A DNA stretch of 5,872 nt, from contig JASLJL010000042.1 in NCBI GenBank assembly GCA_030152405.1, positions 1 to 5,872 on the forward strand, in the 5' to 3' direction. The DNA comes from Gordonia sp. (in: high G+C Gram-positive bacteria). GTDB lineage: Bacteria > Actinomycetota > Actinomycetes > Mycobacteriales > Mycobacteriaceae. The notes below the pieces were generated by a model. The model searched no databases and was not told the origin of the DNA. It saw nothing but the letters and a program-made list of their open reading frames with translations. The position numbers and the translations under genes are program-made. Shown here in pieces: positions 5,447-5,872 of this stretch (its first letter is position 1; each line of letters starts with the position of its first letter).

Positions 5447-5872
5447 CCGAACTCGGCCCAGGGCAGGTCCTGTTCCACTTCGTCAGACACTGGTCACGGA
5501 GGTCCGACTCCGCAGACGCGGCCGGCGAACAGGGAAGGCTCGTGCTCGTCTGCGAAGCCGTCCATTCCTTGAATCTGCGCACGGTGCCGGCAACGGTGAA
5601 CTCGATTGCGCACGAGGTCGGGATCGACCAGAGCGGCGCGTCACGATTGATCAAGAGCGCCGCGGCAGCCGGGTTCCTCGTCATAGCACCGTCCGCGACC
5701 GATGGCCGACGACGCGAAGCATCGCTTACCTCAGCAGGTCAGGTGATGCTTGACCAGGCACATCGCTGGCAGGAGACAGTGTTCTCCGAGCTGACCGGAG
5801 ACTGGAGCGATCAGAAGCGCCGCGACTTCCACCAGGCGATGACCGATCTGATCGAGCGCTCCTACGCGATGG
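5443..5872 (+). CDS. MarR-family transcriptional regulator, C-terminus cut by window edge
   Basis: The frame opens with GTG 5443, overlapping the preceding TGA by four bases (GTGA), and stays open for 143 codons to the right edge. The winged helix-turn-helix of the MarR family is clear. TVNSIAHEVGIDQSGASRLI (51-70) is the helix-turn-helix, AAAAGFLVIAPSATDGRRRE (73-92) carries the beta-wing with the family's D-x-R-like turn (D87, R89, R90), and ASLTSAGQVML (93-103) is the typical strand and Ser/Thr-x-x-Gly segment opening the dimer helix. Flanking helices before and after supply dimerisation. MarR proteins are usually autorepressors released by small aromatic or oxidising ligands. The palindrome at 5041-5055 upstream of this two-gene operon is the likely target. 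Only the last part of the dimerisation helix appears to be missing. The start is fixed by the overlap, and no better start codon lies nearby. Confidence 0.88.
   Translation, partial: MTELGPGQVLFHFVRHWSRRSDSADAAGEQGRLVLVCEAVHSLNLRTVPATVNSIAHEVGIDQSGASRLIKSAAAAGFLVIAPSATDGRRREASLTSAGQVMLDQAHRWQETVFSELTGDWSDQKRRDFHQAMTDLIERSYAM

Noticed and set aside
5029..5490. Minus-strand open frame of 153 codons opposite the NTF2-like gene
   Set aside because: The plus-strand gene has a promoter-like upstream region and a four-base overlap with the MarR gene; the antisense product shows no domain.

Overview
The window is a compact, GC-rich stretch of bacterial chromosome. Its codons strongly favour G or C in the third position. 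It has short intergenic gaps, four-base stop/start overlaps, and probably leaderless promoters. Together with the gene families present (Baeyer-Villiger-type monooxygenase, AidB-like acyl-CoA dehydrogenase, crotonase, PaaX- and MarR-type regulators), this points to an actinobacterium, most likely of the Mycobacteriales (Gordonia, Rhodococcus or Williamsia type). The genus is inference, not something the sequence proves.

Layout: (1) 1-482, plus strand: the C-terminal end of a flavin monooxygenase of Baeyer-Villiger type, cut by the window edge. (2) 539-3901, minus strand: a three-gene cluster read right to left, consisting of a PaaX-family regulator, an AidB-like acyl-CoA dehydrogenase and an atypical crotonase. 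The two enzyme genes overlap by four bases (GTGA). A 64-bp AT-rich gap with nested inverted repeats separates the regulator from the enzymes. (3) 3965-4969, plus strand: an isopenicillin-N-synthase-type 2-oxoglutarate/Fe(II) oxygenase, divergent from the regulator across 63 bp. (4) 5066-5872, plus strand: a small NTF2/SnoaL-like protein overlapping (GTGA) a MarR-family regulator that runs off the right edge. A perfect 5+5-bp palindrome lies just before the first gene.

How they may work together: PaaX-family regulators usually sense acyl- or aryl-CoA compounds, so the middle cluster looks like a CoA-ester degradation or modification module controlled by its own regulator. The monooxygenase, which converges on it, could supply an ester or lactone precursor, but no substrate can be read from the sequence. 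The divergent oxygenase may share control with the PaaX gene. The NTF2-like/MarR pair looks like a separate autoregulated unit.

No RNA gene, CRISPR array, insertion sequence, integrase or phage gene was seen. The most notable points are a crotonase that has lost both classical catalytic glutamates, an AidB-like protein with an acidic rather than basic C-terminal domain, and two well-placed candidate operators. Nothing here proves a new system; the PaaX/AidB-like/crotonase cluster is the best candidate for undescribed chemistry.
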